This document shows positions 23,025-31,313 of a stretch of DNA of 37,801 bases, piece after piece; the first letter of the stretch is position 1, and each line of letters opens with the position of its first letter. This DNA is from Bordetella parapertussis (GTDB taxonomy: Bacteria > Pseudomonadota > Gammaproteobacteria > Burkholderiales > Burkholderiaceae_B): the NCBI GenBank assembly GCA_943331855.1, contig CALQNE010000006.1, positions 1 to 37,801 of the forward strand, in the 5' to 3' direction. A program made the translations under genes and the position numbers. A model generated the notes under the pieces. The model had not been told where the DNA came from. It did no database searches and saw only the letters and a program-made list of their open reading frames with translations.

Positions 23025-24347
23025 TTAGCCTAATACAAGCGTACAGCAATCTAAGCCATCGGCGCGCTGAGTCATCGTGAGCTGTTGCTCAGTTTCCGAA
23101 GTCACTCGCCATAGGCCGTCCGCAACAGGCGCGCCATGCATCACCACCGGCAATGAGTGGGTCTTTAGGCGAATCACTGGTGGGTTATGGCAATACGGCG
23201 CATCGGCGTGGCCATTGAGTGCACTGGCGATCGCATGCGCCTGCTTTGAGATCGGTTCAATAAACCGGCAGGGCATACCGTTAATGCTCACACAATCGCC
23301 TAAGGCATAGACATCTTTCGCGCTCGTCTGCAATGTTGCCGGATCGACCACAATGCCCCGTTCAAACATCAAATTTGCGCCCGCTGGCAAGCGTGTATCC
23401 GTCACCAGACCGGTGGCGGCCACAATTTCATCGCACTCAAAACTTAAACCACATTGTGTCGTGACCACTTTTAGGCCGTCGGCGTTCTGTACGACAGAGG
23501 TCACTTGTACGCCGCCAACAAACGTCACACCCGCGCGCTCAAGCGCCATACGCAAACGGGTCGAAGCCTGTTCTGGCAGCACAGTTGCCAAGGGTGCGTT
23601 TTGCACATCAAGCAAAGTCACCTGATGTCCGGCAGTGATGAAATCATCGGCAAGTTCGCAACCCACCATGCCAGCACCGATCAGCACCACCCGCTTAGGC
23701 GACTGGATAAGATGCTGCTTGAGCCTGACCCATGACTCAAGATCGTTGATCCGCCAACATAAATGCGCGGGCAAAGCGGCAGGCAATGCAGGCTGCGCAC
23801 CTAGTGCCAAGATCAAAGCGGTGTACAACAACTGACCGCGTGTCGTTCGCAATTGATGCAAGGTGGGTGATAAGCCCACAGCAAAGGTTTCTGTCATCAA
23901 TCGCACCCCCAAGCGCTCAGCACTTGAAGAACCCGTTTCACGCACCAGCGACTCACGCGTTGAGCGACGGCGCAACGCAATCGACAGCTCGGGCTTGAGG
24001 TATCGATCACCTACACAAGCTGTCACGATCGTGATGGGGATCTTGGGATCTTGTGCGCGTACCGCTTCGGCTGCAGCCCAGCCCGCTTGGCCCGCCCCGA
24101 CAATCACCACACCGACACCACGCTTGAGCGCAGACTGAGTACGCGCGATAGCAGGCGAAATCTCAGGCACGTCGTAGGGCTCAAAATCAGACTTGACTAC
24201 ACCGCATAAGGGGCAGACCCAGTCTTCAGGAATCTCTGAAAAACGTGTGCCTGGCGCGATACCACTATCCGGATCACCGAGCTTTTCGTCGTAAATCAGT
24301 CCGCAGGCACGACAAATAAACTGCTTCCAGGCCTGGGCTTGGGTCAT
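23025..24347 (-). CDS. Rubredoxin-FAD/NAD(P)-dependent oxidoreductase fusion
   Basis: Fusion of an N-terminal rubredoxin (residues 8-58; Fe ligands Cys12, Cys15, Cys45 and Cys48 in CRACG and CPLCG) with a rubredoxin-reductase-like flavoprotein. The FAD Rossmann motif VIVGAGQAG is at 81-89, the NAD(P) motif LIGAGMVG at 222-229, and VYALGDCV marks the C-terminal FAD block. Total length is 440 residues. It would pass electrons from NAD(P)H through FAD to the Fe(SCys)4 centre and on to a partner. The ATG at 24347 overlaps the TGA of the acyl-CoA-dehydrogenase-fold gene, so the two are translationally coupled, and that protein is the obvious candidate partner (inference). Upstream in-frame starts lie inside that gene. 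Confidence 0.92.
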   Translation of the reverse strand: MTQAQAWKQFICRACGLIYDEKLGDPDSGIAPGTRFSEIPEDWVCPLCGVVKSDFEPYDVPEISPAIARTQSALKRGVGVVIVGAGQAGWAAAEAVRAQDPKIPITIVTACVGDRYLKPELSIALRRRSTRESLVRETGSSSAERLGVRLMTETFAVGLSPTLHQLRTTRGQLLYTALILALGAQPALPAALPAHLCWRINDLESWVRLKQHLIQSPKRVVLIGAGMVGCELADDFITAGHQVTLLDVQNAPLATVLPEQASTRLRMALERAGVTFVGGVQVTSVVQNADGLKVVTTQCGLSFECDEIVAATGLVTDTRLPAGANLMFERGIVVDPATLQTSAKDVYALGDCVSINGMPCRFIEPISKQAHAIASALNGHADAPYCHNPPVIRLKTHSLPVVMHGAPVADGLWRVTSETEQQLTMTQRADGLDCCTLVLG

Positions 24348-25480
24348 GCAGGCATGACCGGTTTGGATAAACGCGCCATTTCCCAACGCAAATGTTTAAT
24401 CGCAGGTGTGACGATCGCCACAAAGTGCGCTTCGCGAATTCGACGCTGCGGTGCGGTGTTCATCATGTAGCCGCGCGCACCTTGATGTAGCAGCGCTGAT
24501 TGCGAGGCACGCAAGACCAACTCAGCGCTTTGAGCCCGGGCATCCAGCACGCTAATCACGTAATCGGTACTGCCATCGTAAGGCGTGCGCGCGAGCGTTT
24601 GGATACGCGCACTCAAATCATCGAGTTCAGCTTGTAATTCATCGGGCCGATCATTTAAAAACTTATTCACATGCCCAAGCAAGGGCTCAACCTCAAGCAT
24701 CGACTCAATACTGCCTTGCGTCACACCAAGTGCCCAACCCGTTTGCAGCAAAACAAAGGCCGCACGCACGCGCGCAATGAACGGTTTGGCTGGATCAGCA
24801 ATCAGCGCATCTTCACTGACAAAATAATCGTCTAACCGAATACCCCAGGTACTCGTACCCTCCATGCCAGAAAACTCAGGACACTGCCTTAAGACGACAT
24901 CATCGGTACAACGCAACAAGAACATGATTTCGTGCGAAGCACTGCCATCATCGAGATAGACGCCCGCAATCGCACCACAGTATTGGCCACGACCAATATG
25001 ACTGACCCACGGCAACGCACCACTCACACGATAACCACCCGGAACACGCTTCGCACGCAACAGCATTTTTTCAATACCGGCAAAGGTCTTCATGGGGTTT
25101 GATAAAGCTGTACCGCCCAAGGTATTGGCACAGGCATGTTCATCTAGCAAAGCACCCATCAGCGCAGGGTTGCCCGATTGTTCCATATACAAACCACAGA
25201 CGTCATGACACCAGGTTAAGAAGCCGGTAGAGCCGCACTGTTGCGCGATCTCGCGCATCACGTTGATCGCCAGACCAACCTGCTGACCATTACGATCCAG
25301 ATGCGCCCCAAACGCGCCAGCTTGCCCTAACGAGCGCATGATGTCGGCCGGATAGAAACCCTCGTGATCGATCTTGTAAGCCGCTTGGGCTAATACACCG
25401 CTCGATAGCTGCTTAACACTCGCCAACAAGGTTTGCGGATCAGTTGCCAATACTGCGGGAGCGACGTCTGTGGGATTCAT
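24344..25480 (-). CDS. Acyl-CoA dehydrogenase-fold flavoprotein
   Basis: Flavoprotein of the acyl-CoA dehydrogenase superfamily, 378 residues. The N-terminal helical domain, middle beta-domain ([22 protein letters not shown] through [18 protein letters not shown]) and C-terminal helical bundle are in order. The usual C-terminal block with IYEGT and a catalytic Glu is replaced by [13 protein letters not shown] (about 352-364), so it may not be a true alpha,beta-dehydrogenase. DszC/HpaH-like monooxygenases and desulfinases share this fold. It lies between OsmC (53 bases upstream) and the rubredoxin-reductase fusion (ATGA overlap). No obvious ribosome site precedes the ATG. Confidence 0.87.
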   Translation of the reverse strand: MNPTDVAPAVLATDPQTLLASVKQLSSGVLAQAAYKIDHEGFYPADIMRSLGQAGAFGAHLDRNGQQVGLAINVMREIAQQCGSTGFLTWCHDVCGLYMEQSGNPALMGALLDEHACANTLGGTALSNPMKTFAGIEKMLLRAKRVPGGYRVSGALPWVSHIGRGQYCGAIAGVYLDDGSASHEIMFLLRCTDDVVLRQCPEFSGMEGTSTWGIRLDDYFVSEDALIADPAKPFIARVRAAFVLLQTGWALGVTQGSIESMLEVEPLLGHVNKFLNDRPDELQAELDDLSARIQTLARTPYDGSTDYVISVLDARAQSAELVLRASQSALLHQGARGYMMNTAPQRRIREAHFVAIVTPAIKHLRWEMARLSKPVMPA

Positions 25481-25533
25481 ATAACAAATTCAACATTAAG
25501 TTTTTGACAAATTCAAATCAGAACGGCTTCAGT

Positions 25534-26082
25534 TCAAGCCAACCCAATCTCGAAGCCAATCGGATTGCGCATCGAGTTCGCAACAGGCGAATACATGTTG
25601 GCATGACGCACAATTTCATCGAGCTGTTCACGTGAGGCATCGCCTTCAATGACAACTTTGACACGAATCGCCTGAAAACCCATTTGAGGTGGGGCCATTT
25701 CTGCACCGCCCGCACCCCAGGCCGCTGGGTTGCCGATATCTCCCTCTAAAAACAATTCAAGCTTTGACAGCTTCACTTGCTTCCAGGTTGCCACCGCAGT
25801 AATCCCGACCGCCAAACAGCCACCCAGCGCCGATAAGACCACTTCACCCGGTGCGGGCGCAGTATCTTGCCCAAACAAATGTGGAGGCTCATCGACCACT
25901 ACAGGCTGATGATTACCAACATAACTCAAGGTGCGATATTGACCTTCGCACACGGTGTGCACCTTATTGGTGCCTTTGCGTGTTGGATCTGCACGGCCTT
26001 TTTCGGCAAAACCAAGCAAACCGTCTCGATCGATCGGGCGCAGGTAGGCGGTAACAGTCGAAGGGGCGCTAGGATTACTCAT
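25534..26082 (-). CDS. OsmC-family protein
   Basis: OsmC/Ohr-fold protein, 182 residues. Classical members are thiol peroxidases with two reactive cysteines. The first is present as Cys89 in LSALGGCLAVG. The second, in the usual CPVS block, reads YSPVANSM, with Ser165 in place of Cys; an additional Cys45 lies in VHTVCEGQYRT. Simple organic-hydroperoxide reductase activity is therefore doubtful. GGAG lies six bases before the ATG. It is the first gene of a probable operon with the ACAD-fold flavoprotein and the rubredoxin-reductase fusion, which suggests a role with a thiol or acyl intermediate or protection from a by-product (inference). Confidence 0.9.
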   Translation of the reverse strand: MSNPSAPSTVTAYLRPIDRDGLLGFAEKGRADPTRKGTNKVHTVCEGQYRTLSYVGNHQPVVVDEPPHLFGQDTAPAPGEVVLSALGGCLAVGITAVATWKQVKLSKLELFLEGDIGNPAAWGAGGAEMAPPQMGFQAIRVKVVIEGDASREQLDEIVRHANMYSPVANSMRNPIGFEIGLA

Positions 26083-26255
26083 TGAAAACTCCAGAAATTA
26101 GATCAGACAAATAGCTTCACCGAGACAAATCCAGCAAAACGACTAGAAAAGTATCGCGACTCACATCATAAGCTGTTTAGGCTACGCAGACGTGTCTACT
26201 CGTCTCAAGCAGACGCAATACTTGTGCCAAGTACGACTAAGTCGCCTAAGTTTTT
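26083..26255. other. Noncoding gap upstream of OsmC with two adjacent hairpins
   Basis: This 173-base gap must contain the OsmC promoter. Next to the Ldh-family stop lie TACTTG-TGC-CAAGTA (26219-26233) and immediately CGAC-TAA-GTCG (26234-26244), followed on the plus strand by seven T (26251-26257). For the minus-strand Ldh gene the hairpins sit 12-37 bases beyond the stop without a T-run. GCAGACG occurs twice (26186-26192, 26209-26215). No ORF is supported. Confidence 0.4.
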
Positions 26256-27332
26256 TTAAATACCCAAGGCGGGATCAACCCCGGCCTCGCGCGCGACGCG
26301 CACGACATCGGCCAGCGTATCGGCTGGCAACAACAAGCCTGCAGCACGATTTTCGGCATCAGCCTTTTTTTCGAGTTCGCCCGGATAGAACACCTGCTCA
26401 TGACCGACCGCTAAAGGGACATCTTTGAGCGAACGAATGTACTGGTCAATGCGCTGATGAAACTCACTTAACGGCTGAAACGCTGCCACATTGAGCGCGA
26501 CCATTAAATGACCCGCACCACTGCGATTGACAGGATCATAGGGGCCACGCACCTGATCAAGAAATTGACTACCCGATAAGACGCCCGACAAAATATCAAC
26601 CATCACGCCCATCACATAGCCTTTGTGGCCCGCCATCGGCAAAATAAACCCTTCAAGCGCAGCCTTGGGATCTGTTGTGGGTTGCCCCGCTGCATCAACC
26701 GCCCAATGCGAAGGGATTGCTTCATTTCGATTGTTGGCAAGATAGATTTTGCCCCGTGCGACGCCAGAGTTCGCCATATCCATCACAATCGGGCCATACG
26801 CGCCGCCCGGCACTGCAATCGACCAGGGGTTAGTCCCGATTTTCTTTTTAAGCCCGCCCCAGGGGGCCATGTTCGGCCCTGCGTTACTCATCAACAACAT
26901 CACACAGCCCTGCTCAGCCGCGATGCGGGTGTAGTACATGCATGTACCAAAATGGTTTGAGTTACGAATCGAGACCACACCAACCCCATGCAACTTCGCA
27001 CGCGTTACGGCCTGATCAACAGCTTGACGCGTAATCACTTGCCCAATCCCGTCATGACCATCCATTACACAGATCGCACCAGCATCGACGGGCAACGAAG
27101 TATGCGTCACCGCCTTCATCGCACCAGACTTTAAACGGGCGTAATACCAACCCAGTCGCAGCAATCCATGAGACTGATGACCCCAAAGATCGGCCTGTAC
27201 CAGCGTGTCGGCGGCCAGCGCAGCATCGCTTTGTGGCACACCGATACTCTGATACACCGACGCGGCGACCTGCTGCAAGCGAACCGGATCCAAGCGCGGG
27301 GGATTGACTTGCAGCATAGTGGCTTCTGACAT
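26256..27332 (-). CDS. Ldh family (malate/L-lactate/sulfolactate-type) NAD(P)-dependent oxidoreductase
   Basis: Member of the malate/L-lactate dehydrogenase-2 family, unrelated to classical LDH, 358 residues. Known members act on L-malate, (2R)-3-sulfolactate, ureidoglycolate or Delta1-piperideine-2-carboxylate. Diagnostic parts are WGHQSHGLLRL (about 50-60), SIRNSNHFGTCMYYT with the catalytic His127, MSNAGPNMAPWGG, and PMAGHKGYVMGVMVDILSGVLSG. ATG at 27332 starts one base after the beta-lactamase-like gene stop; a TTG at 27344 is possible but overlaps. It is the third gene of a unit with two serine hydrolases, so its substrate may be released by them (inference). Confidence 0.92.
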   Translation of the reverse strand: MSEATMLQVNPPRLDPVRLQQVAASVYQSIGVPQSDAALAADTLVQADLWGHQSHGLLRLGWYYARLKSGAMKAVTHTSLPVDAGAICVMDGHDGIGQVITRQAVDQAVTRAKLHGVGVVSIRNSNHFGTCMYYTRIAAEQGCVMLLMSNAGPNMAPWGGLKKKIGTNPWSIAVPGGAYGPIVMDMANSGVARGKIYLANNRNEAIPSHWAVDAAGQPTTDPKAALEGFILPMAGHKGYVMGVMVDILSGVLSGSQFLDQVRGPYDPVNRSGAGHLMVALNVAAFQPLSEFHQRIDQYIRSLKDVPLAVGHEQVFYPGELEKKADAENRAAGLLLPADTLADVVRVAREAGVDPALGI

Positions 27333-27333
27333 G

Positions 27334-28638
27334 TTATTTAACAAGTGCTCCGTAAACGAGATGCTTGTATAACATGCGTGTGTGCGTACGGTTCGAGGGG
27401 CCTTGCGCCATAATCACCGCAGCGAGCTTTTCTTTGGGATCAATCCAGAAACTTGTTCCCCAGGCTCCAGCCCACATCGCATCACCCTTTGATCCGGGCA
27501 CCCAGGCCATGCCTTCATCTAAGCGCACCGCAAAGCCCAAGCCAAAACCATAGCCTGGGCCGGTACTAGAAATCGTGGTGCCACCCATCCCAACGGTATG
27601 CTGCGACAGCATGAACTCAACCGTTTTGCGTGAGAGATACCGCTTGCCATCAAGCTCACCACCATTGACCATCATTTGCAAAAACTTCAAATAGTCGGTC
27701 GCTGTACCGACCAGGCCAGCGCCGCCCTTGAAATAGCTTTTGCCTAAGGGGTTATAGCTTTGCCGATACGACTTCAGCATGTCAACCTTGAGTGGATCGG
27801 CATCGAGGGTCTCAGCAATTCGACCGAGCTGATCGGCTTGCACCCACCACGTCGTGTCCTTCATGCCAAGCGGGCCAAGCAATAATTCATTCAAAATCGC
27901 ATCGAGCGGTTTTTTTGCGACGCGCTCAAGCAACAAGCCTAAAACGTCGACTGAAATCGAATATTCCCAAAAGGTGCCAGGCTGATTGGCCAAAGGAATC
28001 TGACCCAGATTTTTTAACATCTCGTCGGCGGTAATATCCGTTTCGCGAGCTTCGATATTGAGATCGTCATACATTTTTTTTATGCGTGCTGACTTGGTAC
28101 CACCTGCGTATACAAAGCCCGAGGTATGTCGCATCACGTCTTGCACCCAAATCGGACGATTCAAAGGCACGTCACCGTTTGCGGTCTCAACTTTTAAATC
28201 CTTGAGCTCTGGCATCCATTTCGTTAAGGGATCATTCAAGCCCATTTTGCCCTGCTCAACCATCATCATCGCGGCAACCGTTACCAACGGTTTGGTCATC
28301 GACGCAAGGCGAAACAAGGCATCTTTTGGCATCGGTTTAGTTTTTGCCGCATCCAAAAAACCATGCGCTTCGTTATGCACGACAACGCCATTACGCGCCA
28401 CCATGGTGACCGCACCTGGAAACATACCCAAGCGAACCTGCTCTTGCATTGAGGGGGCAATGCGCGCCAAACGCTCGTTTGAAAACCCTTGAACCACGAT
28501 CGCCGCGGCCGGGACATTGACCGCCGGCGCTGTAGGTGTTTGTGCAAAAGAACCGTTCGTCGCTAGCAGAAAGGTCGATGCAAATGCTAAGGCAGCACCA
28601 TGCGCGCTATTAAGCAAAAATCTTTTTTTTGAAAACAT
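27334..28638 (-). CDS. Exported serine hydrolase, beta-lactamase (class C/EstB-like) family
   Basis: Serine hydrolase of 434 residues with a signal peptide ending near residue 32 (STFLLATNGSFAQ). The SxxK motif is Ser113-Met-Thr-Lys116. The Tyr motif is WEYSIS, that is Y-x-S rather than Y-x-N, and the third motif is QHTVGMGG, that is HTx in place of KTG. These variations suit EstB-type esterases/transacylases better than true AmpC lactamases. GGAGAG lies seven bases before the ATG. It is a close paralogue of the next gene upstream, with long identical blocks such as FRLASMTKPLVT, GTFWEYSIS and KSYFKGGAGL. An acyl or lactone ester is the likely target (inference). Confidence 0.9.
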   Translation of the reverse strand: MFSKKRFLLNSAHGAALAFASTFLLATNGSFAQTPTAPAVNVPAAAIVVQGFSNERLARIAPSMQEQVRLGMFPGAVTMVARNGVVVHNEAHGFLDAAKTKPMPKDALFRLASMTKPLVTVAAMMMVEQGKMGLNDPLTKWMPELKDLKVETANGDVPLNRPIWVQDVMRHTSGFVYAGGTKSARIKKMYDDLNIEARETDITADEMLKNLGQIPLANQPGTFWEYSISVDVLGLLLERVAKKPLDAILNELLLGPLGMKDTTWWVQADQLGRIAETLDADPLKVDMLKSYRQSYNPLGKSYFKGGAGLVGTATDYLKFLQMMVNGGELDGKRYLSRKTVEFMLSQHTVGMGGTTISSTGPGYGFGLGFAVRLDEGMAWVPGSKGDAMWAGAWGTSFWIDPKEKLAAVIMAQGPSNRTHTRMLYKHLVYGALVK

Positions 28639-28679
28639 TATTGTCTCTCCAAAATTTATTAATCATTATTCATTACTAA

Positions 28680-28696
28680 GAATAAACTCTTTATTC
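28680..28696 (-). other. Intercistronic stem-loop over the stop codon of the upstream serine hydrolase
   Basis: GAATAAA, a three-base loop CTC and TTTATTC form a perfect seven-base AT-only-plus-one-GC stem that spans the TAA of the upstream paralogue. It sits in a 52-base AT-rich gap between the two serine hydrolase genes. It could tune processing or reinitiation between them; it is too weak to call a terminator. Confidence 0.3.
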
Positions 28697-29941
28697 ACCT
28701 ACCAAAGCTCCGTAGACCAAATTTTTAAATAGCATCCGAGTATGCGTTTTGTTAGAGGGCCCTTGCGCCATGATGACGGCGGCAAGGTGTTCGTTGGGAT
28801 CCAGCCAAAAACTTGTTCCCCATACACCCGCCCACATGGCATCGCCGACGGATCCGGGTACCCACCCCATGCCTTGACCTTGCCTGATCGCGAAGCCCAA
28901 ACCAAAACCATAACCCGGACCCGTATTGGCGATCGTCGTGCCAGCCATGCCTACGGTGTGTTGTGACAGCATCAGCTCAACCGACTTGCGAGAAAGATAG
29001 CGCTTGCCTTCAAATTCACCGCGATTGATCATCATTTGCAAGTAGCGCACGTAATCAGCCGTTGACCCAATCAAACCCGCCCCGCCTTTGAAATAGCTTT
29101 TACCCGCGGGGTTGTAATGTTGGCGGTACGACTTCAACATGCCCAGCTTTAGCGGATCATCATCGAGCGTTTGCGCCAGGTTTTTTTCTTGCTCGGGCGT
29201 GACCCACCAGGTGGTGTCTTTCATCCCAAGCGGCTCAAGCAACGCCTGCGCAACGATCACATCGAGCGGCTGGTTCAATACGCGTTCAAGCAACAAGCCC
29301 AACACATCGATTGAAATCGAGTATTCCCAAAACGTACCCGGCTGATGTGCCAGAGGAATTTTGCCAAGATTGCGCAACATCTCATCGGCGCTGATATCGT
29401 CTACGCGAGATTCAATATTGTGTTCTTCGTACAATTTTTTAATCCGTGCAGAATGCGTCGTACCCGAGTAAACAAAGCCTGAGGTGTGACGCATTAAATC
29501 CTGTACCCAGATTGGGCGCACAAGCGGAACATCGCCGTCAGGCGTTTCGACGGTCAAGTCCTTGAGCTCTGGCAACCAATGCGTGATGGGATCTTGCATA
29601 CTAAACACACCTTGCTCGACCATCATCATTGCAACCGTGGTGACCAAGGGTTTAGTCATCGATGCCAAACGAAACAACGCATTTTTTGTCATGGGCGTGC
29701 GACGTGCCGCATCCAAAAAACCATGCGCCTCAAAATGCACAAGCTCATTGCGATGCAAAATGGCCGTGACTGCACCCGGAAACATTCCAGCCTCGACTTG
29801 AGCCTGCATCACACCACTCAAGTGCGCTAATCGCACGCTTGAAAAACCTTGCACCAACCGGTCGTTGGCCAACACGGTCGGAACGGGTATTTTTTTTGCG
29901 AGAACAGGCTTCACGTTTAAATCCTTAGTTAGGTCATGCAT
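28691..29941 (-). CDS. Cytoplasmic serine hydrolase, beta-lactamase (class C/EstB-like) family, paralogue
   Basis: Serine hydrolase of 416 residues, closely similar over the full catalytic domain to the gene that follows it. Ser94-Met-Thr-Lys97 forms SxxK, WEYSIS carries the Tyr, and QHTVGMAG is the third motif. Unlike its paralogue it has no recognisable signal peptide: the N-terminus MHDLTKDLNVKPVLAKK is polar, so it is predicted cytoplasmic. ATG at 29941 is preferred because AAGAG is seven bases upstream; an upstream TTG at 30001 would add 20 residues, including a weakly hydrophobic VFVVKSVIM stretch that might export or anchor it. It heads the serine hydrolase-serine hydrolase-Ldh unit and is divergent from the thioesterase. 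Confidence 0.88.
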   Translation of the reverse strand: MHDLTKDLNVKPVLAKKIPVPTVLANDRLVQGFSSVRLAHLSGVMQAQVEAGMFPGAVTAILHRNELVHFEAHGFLDAARRTPMTKNALFRLASMTKPLVTTVAMMMVEQGVFSMQDPITHWLPELKDLTVETPDGDVPLVRPIWVQDLMRHTSGFVYSGTTHSARIKKLYEEHNIESRVDDISADEMLRNLGKIPLAHQPGTFWEYSISIDVLGLLLERVLNQPLDVIVAQALLEPLGMKDTTWWVTPEQEKNLAQTLDDDPLKLGMLKSYRQHYNPAGKSYFKGGAGLIGSTADYVRYLQMMINRGEFEGKRYLSRKSVELMLSQHTVGMAGTTIANTGPGYGFGLGFAIRQGQGMGWVPGSVGDAMWAGVWGTSFWLDPNEHLAAVIMAQGPSNKTHTRMLFKNLVYGALVGE

Positions 29942-30041
29942 AATCACGCTCTTAACCACAAAAACTGGATTGCAGGCTGCGCGACTCGCGTAGACCCACA
30001 AAATACACGCTCTTTCAAACTTTTAACAAGAGATTCTCACC

Positions 30042-30491
30042 ATGTCTAAACTTCGTCCCGAATTTACCGTTTCAGAACTCAACAAACGAAGTGGTGAAAA
30101 CTTACCGGGTTTAATGGGGGTTGAGGCGCTTTCGGTTTCAGAAAACACACTGACAAGCTGTATGCGCCTGCGCAACGTACACTTTGCGCCCAACGGTTAT
30201 CTGCATGCAGCAAGCGTGATTGCCTTGGCTGATACAACCTGCGGGTACGCCACCATCGCACACTTGCCTGAGGGTGCCACATCATTTACCACGATTGAAC
30301 TCAAGAGCAATCACTTAGGTACGGTGAGAGGCGAAGGTGAAGTCATCTTGTGCACCGCAACAGCTCAACACCTTGGCGGCAATACGCAGGTGTGGGATGC
30401 CGTGGTCAGTGATCAAGCCACGGGCAAGAAAATCGCCTTATTCCGTTGCACGCAAATGGTGTTGTGGCCCAAAAAAAGCAACGCAACTTAA
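30042..30491 (+). CDS. PaaI-type hotdog-fold thioesterase
   Basis: Hotdog-fold protein of 149 residues, PaaI/DUF4442-like, probably hydrolysing an acyl-CoA. The active-site helix carries FAPNGYLHAASVIALADTT, with Asn51, Gly52, His55 and Asp64 matching the N-x-x-G/H-G-G-x-x-x-x-L-A-D pattern; the HGG is HAA. FTTIELKSNHLG is the second strand pair typical of PaaI. AAGAGA is about nine bases before the ATG. It is divergent from the serine hydrolase unit and convergent with the metal-permease gene. The acyl group is unknown. Confidence 0.88.
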   Translation: MSKLRPEFTVSELNKRSGENLPGLMGVEALSVSENTLTSCMRLRNVHFAPNGYLHAASVIALADTTCGYATIAHLPEGATSFTTIELKSNHLGTVRGEGEVILCTATAQHLGGNTQVWDAVVSDQATGKKIALFRCTQMVLWPKKSNAT

Positions 30492-30506
30492 CGCAAAGGT
30501 CACAAG

Positions 30507-31292
30507 CTAAAACCGAAAACGGTGCTTGCGGTGCAAAAGAATTAAGGTCACGATGCCCGTGAGCGCCAAGGTCCAGACAATCAAGGGGCCTGTCGGCAAA
30601 TCAAAAAGCGCAGATCCAAGTAAACCCAAAATATAACCAACAACGGCAACAAGATAGGTCACCCAAAGCCTCGTTCGCTTAGCAAGAATCTTGTTGGTCG
30701 CAAGCGCTGGGATAATCAGCGTTGCAAACACCAAATAAACACCTACCAGTTGCACAGAAACGGTGATCGCCAGTGCAAACAGGCTATAAAACCACACCCG
30801 CTTACCTTGAAACAAAAACATCACGCATAACAAAATACCCGTCGCGATTGCAGAATAAAAAATCTGCGCACGACCAATCCACAAGATTTGACCGGCTAAT
30901 AAATCAGAGAGATGTTGTCCGCCGTGCGGATCATTTGACAACAGCAACACCACGGCCGTAGCCGCCAACACAAAGACGATACCAATCACCGGCTCTTGAT
31001 AACGTGTGGTCAACCGCTCAGTCGCGACCAACAACCAAGAGGCCACCAAGGCCAGAACAACCGCACCCACTTGGACCCAGACCACAGACACGTCTTCGCC
31101 CAGCACCCTTGTCACTAAATACGCGCCCAGCCCAGCGACTTGCGCAATAGCCAAGTCAATGAAGATAATCCCACGCTGTAAGACCTGCATACCTAGCGGA
31201 ACGTGAGTGGCAATCACTAACAAGCCCGCGCAAAACGCCGGCAATAAAATTGTTAAAGACAGGTCACTCACTGAGGCCAGCAATGCACTCAT
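30507..31292 (-). CDS. Metal ABC transporter permease (ZnuB/MntB, ABC-3 family)
   Basis: Integral membrane permease, 261 residues, about eight helices, of the family that imports Zn(II) or Mn(II) using a cluster A-I binding protein and an ATPase. The family block GMQVLQRGIIFIDLAIAQVAGLGAYL is near residue 33, and the central QLVGVYLVFATLIIPALAT is characteristic. His-containing NDPHGGQH and the C-terminal LHRKHRFRF could touch metal. AAGGA lies six bases before the ATG. Neither a cognate ATPase nor a metal-binding lipoprotein is adjacent; the gene follows a Bug-family protein by 21 bases instead. It probably uses partners elsewhere, or the cluster was rearranged. Confidence 0.9.
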   Translation of the reverse strand: MSALLASVSDLSLTILLPAFCAGLLVIATHVPLGMQVLQRGIIFIDLAIAQVAGLGAYLVTRVLGEDVSVVWVQVGAVVLALVASWLLVATERLTTRYQEPVIGIVFVLAATAVVLLLSNDPHGGQHLSDLLAGQILWIGRAQIFYSAIATGILLCVMFLFQGKRVWFYSLFALAITVSVQLVGVYLVFATLIIPALATNKILAKRTRLWVTYLVAVVGYILGLLGSALFDLPTGPLIVWTLALTGIVTLILLHRKHRFRF

Positions 31293-31313
31293 CTGGAATC
31301 CTTTTTGAACAAA

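Noticed and set aside
26219..26257. Intrinsic terminator for the Ldh-family gene
   Set aside because: The T-run is on the plus strand, so for the minus-strand gene the hairpins are not followed by U residues.
27334..29941. Antibiotic-resistance beta-lactamase pair
   Set aside because: Both have Y-x-S and HT motifs in place of YxN and KTG and sit beside a hydroxyacid dehydrogenase, so esterase-type catabolism is more likely than drug resistance.
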